Part shown: positions 1 to 6,009 of the stretch, piece after piece
How the letters are laid out: every line of letters starts with the position of its first letter
How positions within the stretch are numbered: the first letter of the stretch is position 1
From: Chromatiales bacterium
Lineage (GTDB): Bacteria; Pseudomonadota; Gammaproteobacteria; SZUA-152
Assembly: GCA_026999335.1 (NCBI GenBank)
Contig: JALTPW010000334.1
Span: 1 to 11,962 of the forward strand
Direction: 5' to 3'
DNA: 11,962 nt
The notes under the pieces: generated by a model
What the model was told of the DNA's origin: nothing
What the model saw: the letters and a program-made list of their open reading frames with translations, nothing else
The model's database searches: none
Program-made: the position numbers and the translations under genes

Positions 1-1
1 A

Positions 2-1477
2 TCCATGACCCGCGACGAGAAGGTACGTATTGCACGCGCCCTGGAGCGCATGCGGGTGGATGTCATCGAGGCAGGGTTTCCCATTGCCAGCCCCGGCGAT
101 TTCGAGTCGGTAAAGGCGGTGGCCGATGCCGTCAAGGACAGTACCGTCTGCGGCCTTGCGCGCGCCCTGGATCGTGACATCGACCGCGCCGGCGAGGCGT
201 TGAAAGGCGCCAATTCCGCGCGTATCCACACCTTCATTGCCACCTCGCCGATCCACATGAAGATGAAGTTGCGCATGCAGCCGGATGCGGTGCTGGCGCA
301 GGCCGTGGCGGCGGTGAAGCGGGCACGCAGGTACACCGACAACGTGGAGTTCTCGCCCGAGGATGCCGGTCGCTCCGAGCTGGACTTTCTCTGCCAGGTA
401 TTGGAGGCGGTGATCGATGCCGGTGCCACCACGGTGAATATCCCCGATACGGTGGGCTACAATCTGCCGCACCAGTTCGGTGCCTTGATCGGCAATCTCA
501 TCGAGCGGGTGTCCAATGCCGACAAGGCCGTGTTTTCCGTGCATTGTCATAACGATCTTGGCCTCGCCGTGGCCAACTCGCTGGCCGCAGTGAACAGCGG
601 TGCACGGCAGGTGGAATGCACCATCAACGGTCTCGGCGAACGCGCCGGTAATGCGGCATTGGAAGAGCTGGTGATGGCCGTCAGCACGCGTCACGATGTC
701 TTCGATTGCAATGTCGATCATATCGACCGCAGTCAGATCGTGCCGTGCTCGCGCCTGGTTTCCAGTATCACCGGCTTCACCGTGCAGCCCAACAAGGCCA
801 TCGTCGGCGCCAATGCCTTCGCCCACGAGTCCGGTATCCATCAGGACGGCGTACTCAAGTCGCGTGAGACTTACGAAATCATGCGTGCCGAGGACGTGGG
901 TTGGAGCACCAATCGTATGGTGCTCGGCAAGCATTCGGGACGCAATGCCTTCCGCTCACGCCTCGCCGAGCTGGGCGTGAGCTTCGCTTCCGAGGAGGAG
1001 TTGAATGCCGCCTTTGTGCGTTTCAAGGAGCTGGCCGACAAGAAGCACGAAATCTTCGACGACGATTTGCAGGCCCTGGTCACTGAGGCCAATCTCGAGG
1101 CGGAAAACGAGCACGTTAAGTTGGTGTCGCTCAGGGTTTGTTCCGAGACCGGCGAAACCCCCGCGGCGGCGATCACACTCAACGTCGCTGGCACGGAAAA
1201 GCGCGCCAGCGCCAGTGGCGGTGGCCCGGTGGATGCCGCCTTCAAGGCCATCGAATCGGTGCTGTGCAGTGGTACCGAGCTGCAGCTCTATTCGGTCAAC
1301 AATATTACCAGCGGCACCGATTCGCAGGGCGAGGTGACGGTGCGCCTGGAGCAGGGTGGTCGCATCGTCAATGGTCAGGGTGCCGACACGGATATTGTCA
1401 TCGCCTCTGCCAAAGCCTACGTCAATGCCCTCAACAAGATCTTTACCCCTGAAGATCGCAAGCATCCGCAGGTGTAA
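2..1477 (+). CDS. leuA: 2-isopropylmalate synthase, 5'-truncated by window edge
   Basis: Catalyses the first committed step of leucine synthesis: acetyl-CoA plus 2-oxoisovalerate gives 2-isopropylmalate, in the cytosol. The reading frame is open from the first complete codon. The first in-frame ATG at 5 is internal, because about 20 residues including the family's FDTTLRDGEQ active-site motif should lie upstream of the window. Counting from that ATG, the visible TIM-barrel signatures are the metal-binding HCHND at residues 180-184, then NGLGERAGNA, then the ANAFAHESGIHQDG stretch of the connecting subdomain. Residues after about 370 form the C-terminal LeuA regulatory domain with its SGGGPVDAA segment, where leucine feedback normally acts. 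With the missing end the protein would be about 510 residues, the usual proteobacterial short form. The uracil-DNA glycosylase gene starts 6 nt after its stop, suggesting cotranscription. Family is certain; the real start is not visible. Confidence 0.97.
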   Translation, partial: SMTRDEKVRIARALERMRVDVIEAGFPIASPGDFESVKAVADAVKDSTVCGLARALDRDIDRAGEALKGANSARIHTFIATSPIHMKMKLRMQPDAVLAQAVAAVKRARRYTDNVEFSPEDAGRSELDFLCQVLEAVIDAGATTVNIPDTVGYNLPHQFGALIGNLIERVSNADKAVFSVHCHNDLGLAVANSLAAVNSGARQVECTINGLGERAGNAALEELVMAVSTRHDVFDCNVDHIDRSQIVPCSRLVSSITGFTVQPNKAIVGANAFAHESGIHQDGVLKSRETYEIMRAEDVGWSTNRMVLGKHSGRNAFRSRLAELGVSFASEEELNAAFVRFKELADKKHEIFDDDLQALVTEANLEAENEHVKLVSLRVCSETGETPAAAITLNVAGTEKRASASGGGPVDAAFKAIESVLCSGTELQLYSVNNITSGTDSQGEVTVRLEQGGRIVNGQGADTDIVIASAKAYVNALNKIFTPEDRKHPQV

Positions 1478-1483
1478 CGGACG

Positions 1484-2404
1484 ATGAGCGACGCGGCACG
1501 ACGGCGTGCGTATTTGCAGACCATGGGTATCCAGGCCTGGGTGCGGCGCGCTGGAGATTTTCCGCTGGCGGCGAGCGAGACGGCGCGGGATACCGCCCCT
1601 CTTGCGACTGACGGGGGAGCGCCGAAGGCGGGTGAAGCGGTGATGGATGCGGTGGTGGATAGCGCCGCGCAGCCGCTGGCCCCGGCTGCGCGTGCAACCA
1701 CTGCGCCGCAACCCTGTGCTGATGCACGGCCGGTGCCTGTCGGGCCGTGCGCGCAGGACGTACATACCGAGTCGTCCGTTACTTCGCGTGAAGACGTACC
1801 CACCACCACGCCACCGGGCACCGATATCAGTGGCCTTGACTGGGATGCCTTGCAGGCCGCCGTGACCCGTTGCACGGCCTGTGGTCTGCATGCCACCCGT
1901 ACCCAAACCGTGTTTGGCACCGGCAATCGCAGTGCCGATTGGATGATTGTCGGCGAGGCCCCGGGGGCCGACGAGGATCGACAGGGCGAGCCCTTCGTCG
2001 GCCGTGCCGGGCAGTTGCTCAACAATATGCTGCACGCCATCGGCCTGCAGCGTGAACAGGTCTATATCGCCAACGTCATCAAGTGCCGTCCGCCCAACAA
2101 CCGCAATCCACATGTCGATGAAGTCAGCCAGTGTCTCGATTATCTGCAACGGCAGATAGCATTGCTCAAGCCGCGTTTGATTCTGGTGGTGGGGCGCGTT
2201 GCCGCTCATAGCCTGCTCAAAGTGGATACCCCGCTGGGCAGACTGCGTGGTCAGGTGTACCACTTCTGCGCTACCCCGGTGGTAGTCACCTATCATCCGG
2301 CCTACCTGTTGCGCACGCCGCGCGACAAGGCCAAGAGCTGGGATGATCTGCGTTTCGCACGCCGTCTGCTGGAAGGGCATGATGGTGGGAGCGGGCAGAC
2401 ATGA
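1484..2404 (+). CDS. Family 4 (Fe-S) uracil-DNA glycosylase
   Basis: Removes uracil from DNA to start base-excision repair. The catalytic domain occupies about residues 125-300. Motif 1 begins GEAPGADEDRQGEPF at residue 157, and motif 3 is TYHPAY at 269-274, with the His-Pro expected in the family. Four cysteines fit the 4Fe-4S ligands of family 4/5 enzymes: C130 and C133 (CTAC), C201 (KCRPPNNR) and C217 (SQC). GEAPG points to family 4 rather than 5. Before the domain there is an Ala/Pro/Thr-rich, low-complexity stretch of about 100 residues, preceded by a short conserved-looking start (RRRAYLQTMGIQAW); this extended N terminus is common in gammaproteobacterial members. ATG at 1484 lies 6 nt after the leuA stop, with only a weak SD (CGGA). 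The stop overlaps the rimI start as ATGA. It is not the classical Ung (family 1). Confidence 0.93.
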   Translation: MSDAARRRAYLQTMGIQAWVRRAGDFPLAASETARDTAPLATDGGAPKAGEAVMDAVVDSAAQPLAPAARATTAPQPCADARPVPVGPCAQDVHTESSVTSREDVPTTTPPGTDISGLDWDALQAAVTRCTACGLHATRTQTVFGTGNRSADWMIVGEAPGADEDRQGEPFVGRAGQLLNNMLHAIGLQREQVYIANVIKCRPPNNRNPHVDEVSQCLDYLQRQIALLKPRLILVVGRVAAHSLLKVDTPLGRLRGQVYHFCATPVVVTYHPAYLLRTPRDKAKSWDDLRFARRLLEGHDGGSGQT

Positions 2405-2880
2405 GTGCCGTGCTACAGCCGGGTGAAGCGCAGATCCGCGCCATGCTGCCGATGGATGTGCGTGCGGTGATGGCCATCGAACTGGCCGAGTATCCCTTTC
2501 CCTGGACCGCGCGTATTTTTAGCGACTGCCTGCGCGTGGACTACTGCTGCCGCATCGCCGAGATCGACGGCCAGCTGGCCGGTTACGGCATCATGTCCAG
2601 TGGCGCCAGCGAGGCGCACATCCTCAATGTCTGCGTGGCCAGCGCCTTCCGGCGTCGCAGCCTGGGCCGCACGCTGATGTTGCATCTGCTGGATGAGGCG
2701 GAAATCCTTGGTGTGGAGACGGTGTTTCTCGAAGTGCGCGAATCCAACCCCGTGGCGATGCGATTGTATGAGAGTCTGGGTTTCAACCGAGTGGGTGTGC
2801 GTAAGGACTATTATCCGGCGGAAGGCGGCCGTGAGGATGCCATTATCATGGCTCTGCCACTGTCCTTTCCCGTGATCTGA
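2401..2880 (+). CDS. rimI: Ribosomal protein S18 alanine N-acetyltransferase
   Basis: GNAT enzyme that acetylates the N-terminal alanine of ribosomal protein bS18 using acetyl-CoA; cytosolic. The 159 residues match RimI length. Strand-4 motif A is HILNVCVAS followed by the pyrophosphate loop FRRRSLGRTL. The catalytic region shows FLEVRESN with E111 and LYESLGF with Y123; their spacing of 12 equals that of the catalytic Glu103 and Tyr115 of Salmonella RimI. One oddity is that the loop's first glycine (usual RxGLG) is Ser87 here, while Gly89 is kept. ATG 2401 overlaps the preceding TGA by 4 nt, a classic translational coupling arrangement. In many gammaproteobacteria rimI sits beside tsaB; here it lies between a uracil-DNA glycosylase gene and miaA. 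Assignment to RimI rather than another GNAT rests on the RESN and YESLGF motifs and on length. Confidence 0.9.
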   Translation: MSAVLQPGEAQIRAMLPMDVRAVMAIELAEYPFPWTARIFSDCLRVDYCCRIAEIDGQLAGYGIMSSGASEAHILNVCVASAFRRRSLGRTLMLHLLDEAEILGVETVFLEVRESNPVAMRLYESLGFNRVGVRKDYYPAEGGREDAIIMALPLSFPVI

Positions 2881-2894
2881 GAATCGCTGCGCCG

Positions 2895-3851
2895 ATGTCT
2901 GCCGACAACGCCGCCAAACCTGCGGCGATCTTCCTCATGGGGCCGACGGCCTCGGGCAAGACCGACTTGGCTGTCGAGCTGGTGCGTCGTCTGCCTTGCG
3001 ACATTATCAGCGTCGATTCGGCGATGGTGTATCGCGGCATGGACATCGGCACCGCCAAACCGGATGCCGCGACCCTGGCCGAGGCGCCGCACCGGCTGAT
3101 CGATATCTGTGACCCGGCCGAGGCCTTTTCCGTTGCGCAGTTCCGCGAACGGGCGCTGACGGAGATCGACGCCATCCTCGTCCGCGGGCGTATCCCCCTG
3201 CTGGTCGGCGGCACCATGCTCTATTTTCGCGCTCTGGAACAGGGTTTGTCGCCGCTGCCATCGGCGGATCCCGGGGTGCGTGCAGGGCTGGCGGCCGAGG
3301 CCGCTGCACAAGGCTGGCCGGCCTTACATGCACGCCTGGCGACGGTCGATCCACGAGCCGCCGCGCGTATCGAAGCAAGCGATCCGCAGCGCATCCTGCG
3401 TGCGTTGGAGGTATTTGAATTGACCGGTGAACCGTTGTCCGCCTGGTTTGAGAAACCGCTGGACAATGTGCTGCCGTTTCAGCCTGTGAAATTGGTGCTC
3501 GCTGCTACGGATCGTGCTTTGTTGCATGCGCAAATCGCCCGGCGTTTCCGGCGGATGCTCGATGCCGGTCTGCTGGATGAGGTACGGCGTTTGCGTCAAC
3601 GCGATGACCTGCATGCGGATCTGCCTTCCATGCGTGCCGTGGGTTATCGTCAGGCTTGGTCATATTTAATCGGTGATATGGATTATGATGCCTTGCTGGA
3701 GCGCGGCATCATCGCGACCCGCCAACTGGCCAAACGTCAGTTCACCTGGTTACGCAAAGAACAGAATGCGACCTGGTTTGAGCCCCGCGATGAAGAATTA
3801 CTGGGCAAAGTCTTGAAATATCTGCAGCCAGACACCACATCTCGTGCGTAA
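2895..3851 (+). CDS. miaA: tRNA dimethylallyltransferase
   Basis: Transfers the dimethylallyl group from DMAPP to N6 of A37 in tRNAs reading UNN codons, giving i6A, which MiaB later methylthiolates. The P-loop GPTASGKT is at residues 16-23, followed by the substrate-binding DSAMVYRGMDIGTAKP segment, then LVGGTMLYFRAL in the middle and the C-terminal RQLAKRQFTWLR, all hallmarks of MiaA. The 318 residues are close to the 316 of E. coli. ATG at 2895 lies 14 nt after the rimI stop with little Shine-Dalgarno, so coupling to rimI translation is plausible. hfq follows downstream as in the enteric miaA-hfq-hflX operon, but the usual upstream neighbour mutL is absent here. Confidence 0.97.
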   Translation: MSADNAAKPAAIFLMGPTASGKTDLAVELVRRLPCDIISVDSAMVYRGMDIGTAKPDAATLAEAPHRLIDICDPAEAFSVAQFRERALTEIDAILVRGRIPLLVGGTMLYFRALEQGLSPLPSADPGVRAGLAAEAAAQGWPALHARLATVDPRAAARIEASDPQRILRALEVFELTGEPLSAWFEKPLDNVLPFQPVKLVLAATDRALLHAQIARRFRRMLDAGLLDEVRRLRQRDDLHADLPSMRAVGYRQAWSYLIGDMDYDALLERGIIATRQLAKRQFTWLRKEQNATWFEPRDEELLGKVLKYLQPDTTSRA

Positions 3852-3867
3852 GCAGCCATTTGCGCTG

Positions 3868-3876
3868 TGTTATGCT
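3868..3876 (+). promoter_or_regulatory. Candidate extended -10 promoter for hfq
   Basis: In the 139-nt miaA-hfq gap, TG-T-TATGCT resembles an extended -10 element (TGnTATAAT); the hexamer is at 3871-3876. I see no good -35 at 17 nt upstream, which extended -10 promoters can tolerate. Transcription from here would give an hfq leader of roughly 105-110 nt. In E. coli, hfq also has promoters in and near miaA, so a local promoter is expected, but this exact site is inferred from a short match. Confidence 0.3.
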
Positions 3877-3956
3877 ATGGACGCTGTATTTTTTTAGGGG
3901 CAATGCTCCGCAGCGGATGCAATCGTCGTCATCATTTGGCCAACAGTCCGGCCGAT

Positions 3957-3975
3957 AACGACAACAACGACAAAC
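3957..3975 (+). promoter_or_regulatory. A-rich leader tract upstream of hfq, candidate Hfq autoregulatory site
   Basis: The leader reads AACGACAACAACGACAAAC and ends 3 nt before the AAGGAG Shine-Dalgarno of hfq (3979-3984). Read in triplets it is AAC GAC AAC AAC GAC AAA, so four of six triplets fit the A-R-N repeat bound by the distal face of gammaproteobacterial Hfq. It contains no U and lies where bound Hfq would block ribosome loading. E. coli Hfq represses its own translation through its leader; the same role here is inference. Confidence 0.4.
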
Positions 3976-3990
3976 TCCAAGGAGAACATC

Positions 3991-4239
3991 ATGTCAAAAG
4001 GGCAATCGCTACAAGACCCTTTTCTCAATGCCCTGCGCAAAGAACGTGTACCCGTGGCGATTTACCTGGTGAATGGCATCAAACTCCAGGGCCAGATCGA
4101 TTCCTTCGATCAATTTGTGGTACTACTGAAAAACAGTGTCAGTCAGATGGTTTATAAGCATGCCATCTCAACCGTCGTGCCGGCACGCAATGTTAAATTA
4201 CCAACCAATGAAGGTGGTTCCGATTCTCCACCCGCATAA
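3991..4239 (+). CDS. hfq: RNA chaperone Hfq
   Basis: Sm-like hexameric RNA chaperone that pairs small RNAs with mRNAs. The 82 residues cover the full core with E. coli numbering: Q8 and D9 on the proximal face, Y25 and K31 on the distal face, F42, and the Sm2 motif YKHA at 55-58 with K56 and H57. The rim patch reads R16-K17-E18-R19, with Lys in place of the E. coli Arg17, a conservative change. The C-terminal tail after about residue 66 is short (NVKLPTNEGGSDSPPA) compared with the 102-residue E. coli protein, but still ends in an acidic/polar stretch of the kind that helps RNA release. The Shine-Dalgarno AAGGAG (3979-3984) is strong, 6 nt before ATG. hflX follows 23 nt downstream. Confidence 0.98.
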   Translation: MSKGQSLQDPFLNALRKERVPVAIYLVNGIKLQGQIDSFDQFVVLLKNSVSQMVYKHAISTVVPARNVKLPTNEGGSDSPPA

Positions 4240-4257
4240 CCTCCATACGGCTGGAGG
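4240..4257 (+). promoter_or_regulatory. Hairpin sequestering the hflX Shine-Dalgarno
   Basis: CCTCCA (4240-4245) and TGGAGG (4252-4257) are perfect inverted repeats with a 6-nt loop, TACGGC. The 3' arm is the only good Shine-Dalgarno for hflX, 5 nt before its TTG start. The 5' arm begins directly after the hfq stop codon (4237-4239). A ribosome terminating on hfq would cover the 5' arm and free the SD, so the layout suits translational coupling of hflX to hfq. The structure is seen; the function is inferred. Confidence 0.5.
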
Positions 4258-4262
4258 CGCCG

Positions 4263-5537
4263 TTGTTCGAGCGCCCGGCTAAAGGGGACGGCGAGCGCGC
4301 CGTCCTCGTCCATGTGGATTTTTCCGATCAGGAAGACCGCGAAGATCTCGAGGAATTTCGTGAGCTGGCCATGTCCGCCGGGGCCGAGCCCGTGGCGGTG
4401 GTGACCGGTTCGCGACGTCGTCCCGATCCGCGCTATTTTCTCGGCAGCGGCAAGGCCGAAGAGGTGCGTGAATGCGTGCAGTCGGTGAATGCCGATATAG
4501 TGCTGGTGGATCACGCCCTGGCGCCGTCGCAGGAACGCAATCTGGAACGCTTGTTACAGTGCCGGGTGCTGGATCGTACCGGGCTGATTCTCGATATTTT
4601 TGCCCAACGTGCGTCCACCCATGAAGGTCGTGTGCAGGTGGAGCTGGCCCAGTTGCGGCATATTTCCACCCGTTTGGTACGCGGCTGGACCCATCTGGAA
4701 CGACAGAAGGGCGGTATCGGTCTGCGTGGCCCGGGTGAAACGCAGTTGGAAACGGATCGCCGCCTGCTGGGCGACCGTATCAAACAGCTCAACAAGCGCC
4801 TGGATCGGGTCAGCAACCAGCGTGGCCAGGGGCGGCGTGCGCGGGCACGGGCGGAGATTTCCACCGTGTCGCTGGTGGGTTACACCAATGCTGGCAAATC
4901 CACCCTGTTCAACCGCCTCACCGAATCGCGGGTGTATGCGGCGGATCAGTTGTTCGCCACCCTCGATCCGACCCTGCGCCGGCTGGAGCTGCCGGACGCC
5001 GGCCCGGTGATTCTCGCCGATACGGTGGGTTTTATCCGCCACCTGCCGCACGACCTGGTGGCGGCCTTCCGTTCCACCCTGGAAGAGACCCGTGAGGCCG
5101 GCCTGCTACTGCATATTATCGACGCAGCTAATGAAAATTACCGCGCCAATATCGAGCAGGTCAATGCCGTGCTGAAAGAGATCGGTGCCGAAAAAGTGCC
5201 GCAGATCGAGGTCTTCAACAAGGTCGATCTAATGCCGGGGCAGGCGCCGCGCGTAGAGCGTGACGAGCATGGTCGGGTGGTGCGGGTATGGTTGTCGGCG
5301 GCCAGTGGAGAGGGTGTCGATCTGCTGTTGGCGGCGCTGGCCGAATATCAGAGAACGGATGTGGTGACGGAATGTCTGCGTATTCCGGCCGGTGACGGTC
5401 GTCTGCGGGCACGCCTGTTTGCACTCGGCAAGGTGCTCCATGAGCGTGTTGACGAGAGCGGTGATCTGTTGCTGGAAGTGCGTTTGGAACGTAAAGACCT
5501 GGAGAATCTGCGCAGGAACGAGGGCCTTACTGCATGA
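4263..5537 (+). CDS. hflX: Ribosome-associated GTPase HflX
   Basis: GTPase that binds the 50S subunit and splits stalled or hibernating 70S ribosomes under stress; ATPase activity is reported for the N-terminal region of E. coli HflX. The 424 residues compare with 426 in E. coli. The N-terminal nucleotide-binding-like subdomain includes SGKAEEVRECV and the VELAQL / GGIGLRGPGETQLETDRR linker typical of HflX. The G domain has G1 GYTNAGKS at 206-213, G3 DTVGF at 253-257 and G4 NKVD at 319-322. The start is TTG at 4263: the FERP sequence just after it matches how HflX proteins begin, TGGAGG is 5 nt upstream, and no in-frame ATG offers the conserved N terminus. A weak start plus a hidden SD suggests low, hfq-coupled expression. 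A 472-nt gap separates it from hflK, wider than the compact enteric arrangement. Confidence 0.96.
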   Translation: MFERPAKGDGERAVLVHVDFSDQEDREDLEEFRELAMSAGAEPVAVVTGSRRRPDPRYFLGSGKAEEVRECVQSVNADIVLVDHALAPSQERNLERLLQCRVLDRTGLILDIFAQRASTHEGRVQVELAQLRHISTRLVRGWTHLERQKGGIGLRGPGETQLETDRRLLGDRIKQLNKRLDRVSNQRGQGRRARARAEISTVSLVGYTNAGKSTLFNRLTESRVYAADQLFATLDPTLRRLELPDAGPVILADTVGFIRHLPHDLVAAFRSTLEETREAGLLLHIIDAANENYRANIEQVNAVLKEIGAEKVPQIEVFNKVDLMPGQAPRVERDEHGRVVRVWLSAASGEGVDLLLAALAEYQRTDVVTECLRIPAGDGRLRARLFALGKVLHERVDESGDLLLEVRLERKDLENLRRNEGLTA

Positions 5538-5734
5538 ACCAAAGCGACTATTCCGAGTGCTTCGTCCAGGTTATATTGCCGGGTTCAGTGTTCCTGTCAT
5601 GTTCTGCGACAGGGCGTCGTGCGCAGGCAATAGTCACTCCCTTGTCAAGCACGGCACCACCCAAAATAGGCACCCTGAGGCGACAGTAGGCGCTTTAGGC
5701 GAGAGGCGTAACCCGCTGACAAACCACAATCTTG

Positions 5735-5864
5735 GTAGGAGCGGGCCATGCCCGCGATAGCCTTCAAGTTTCGCCACAGAAAATAAGAGATAGAGAGAGC
5801 CCATTGCGTTGATCTCTATGCCTCTGTGGCAGGAATTTTCATCGCGAGCATGGCTCGCTCCTAC
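5735..5864. repeat. REPIN-like element: two inverted REP hairpins around a nested palindrome
   Basis: The left 24-nt unit (5735-5758) starts GTAGGAGCG and holds a stem GCGGGC-CAT-GCCCGC (5741-5755). The right unit (5841-5864) is its reverse complement except at two bases, which change together: its stem is GCGAGC/GCTCGC, so one G-C pair is replaced by an A-T pair. Between them is a second inverted repeat, GCCACAGA (5773-5780) with TCTGTGGC (5823-5830), and inside that ATAGAGA (5790-5796) with TCTCTAT (5813-5819). GTAGGAGCGGGC-type ends resemble REP elements of Pseudomonas and relatives, which are moved by RAYT (TnpA-REP) transposases. No such transposase gene is in this window, so this would be a non-autonomous copy. 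Confidence 0.75.
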
Positions 5865-5916
5865 GGATCAGTGGGGCATTTTGCTGAAATAGATTCAACA
5901 CCAGGGACGATAACGG

Positions 5917-5945
5917 TTGCGGGAGAGGCCCCGGCCCCCTAAAAT
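5917..5945 (+). promoter_or_regulatory. Candidate sigma-70 promoter for hflKC
   Basis: TTGCGG (5917-5922), a 17-nt spacer, then TAAAAT (5940-5945), five of six matches to the -10 consensus but only three of six at -35. A start near 5952 would place the GC-rich hairpin at the very 5' end of the hflK message. A local promoter is expected because hflK is cut off from hflX by 472 nt. Confidence 0.35.
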
Positions 5946-5955
5946 CCACCTCTTG

Positions 5956-5974
5956 TGCCGGCGCTTCGCCGGCA
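5956..5974 (+). terminator. GC-rich hairpin before hflK (terminator, attenuator or 5' stabiliser)
   Basis: TGCCGGCG (5956-5963) and CGCCGGCA (5967-5974) form a perfect 8-bp stem with a CTT loop, followed by TTCAAC and five Ts (5981-5985). The T-run is 6 nt away from the stem, so it is an imperfect intrinsic terminator. It could end hflX read-through. If the candidate promoter just upstream is real, it would instead lie at the 5' end of the hflK transcript. Confidence 0.45.
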
Positions 5975-6009
5975 TTCAACTTTTTCTACGACTGACGGAG
6001 TTACATTAG

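Larger units (their letters stand above)
5538..6009. other. Long hflX-hflK intergenic region
   Basis: No credible gene in 472 nt. Contents in order: a small hairpin CCTGTC/GACAGG (5593-5598 with 5608-5613, 9-nt loop) with no T-run, so not a convincing terminator; four AGGCG pentamers between 5678 and 5708; a REPIN-like repeat (5735-5864); a candidate promoter (5917-5945); a GC-rich hairpin (5956-5974); and the hflK ribosome binding site GGAG at 5997-6000. The stretch 5614-5677 shows nothing I recognise. Confidence 0.7.

Noticed and set aside
956..2380. Long minus-strand open frame (474 codons) opposite leuA and the glycosylase
   Set aside because: It lies opposite two strongly recognisable genes, has no family motifs, and is typical antisense openness in GC-rich DNA.
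3885..3896. Terminator for miaA at the run of seven or more Ts (3889-3895)
   Set aside because: No stable stem directly precedes the T-run; only 4-bp pairings can be drawn.
5593..5613. Terminator after hflX (CCTGTC/GACAGG stem)
   Set aside because: Stem is short with a 9-nt loop and is followed by GC-rich DNA with no T-run.
5735..5864. CRISPR-like repeat/spacer array
   Set aside because: Only two units, inverted relative to each other and each self-complementary, which fits REP doublets, not CRISPR.
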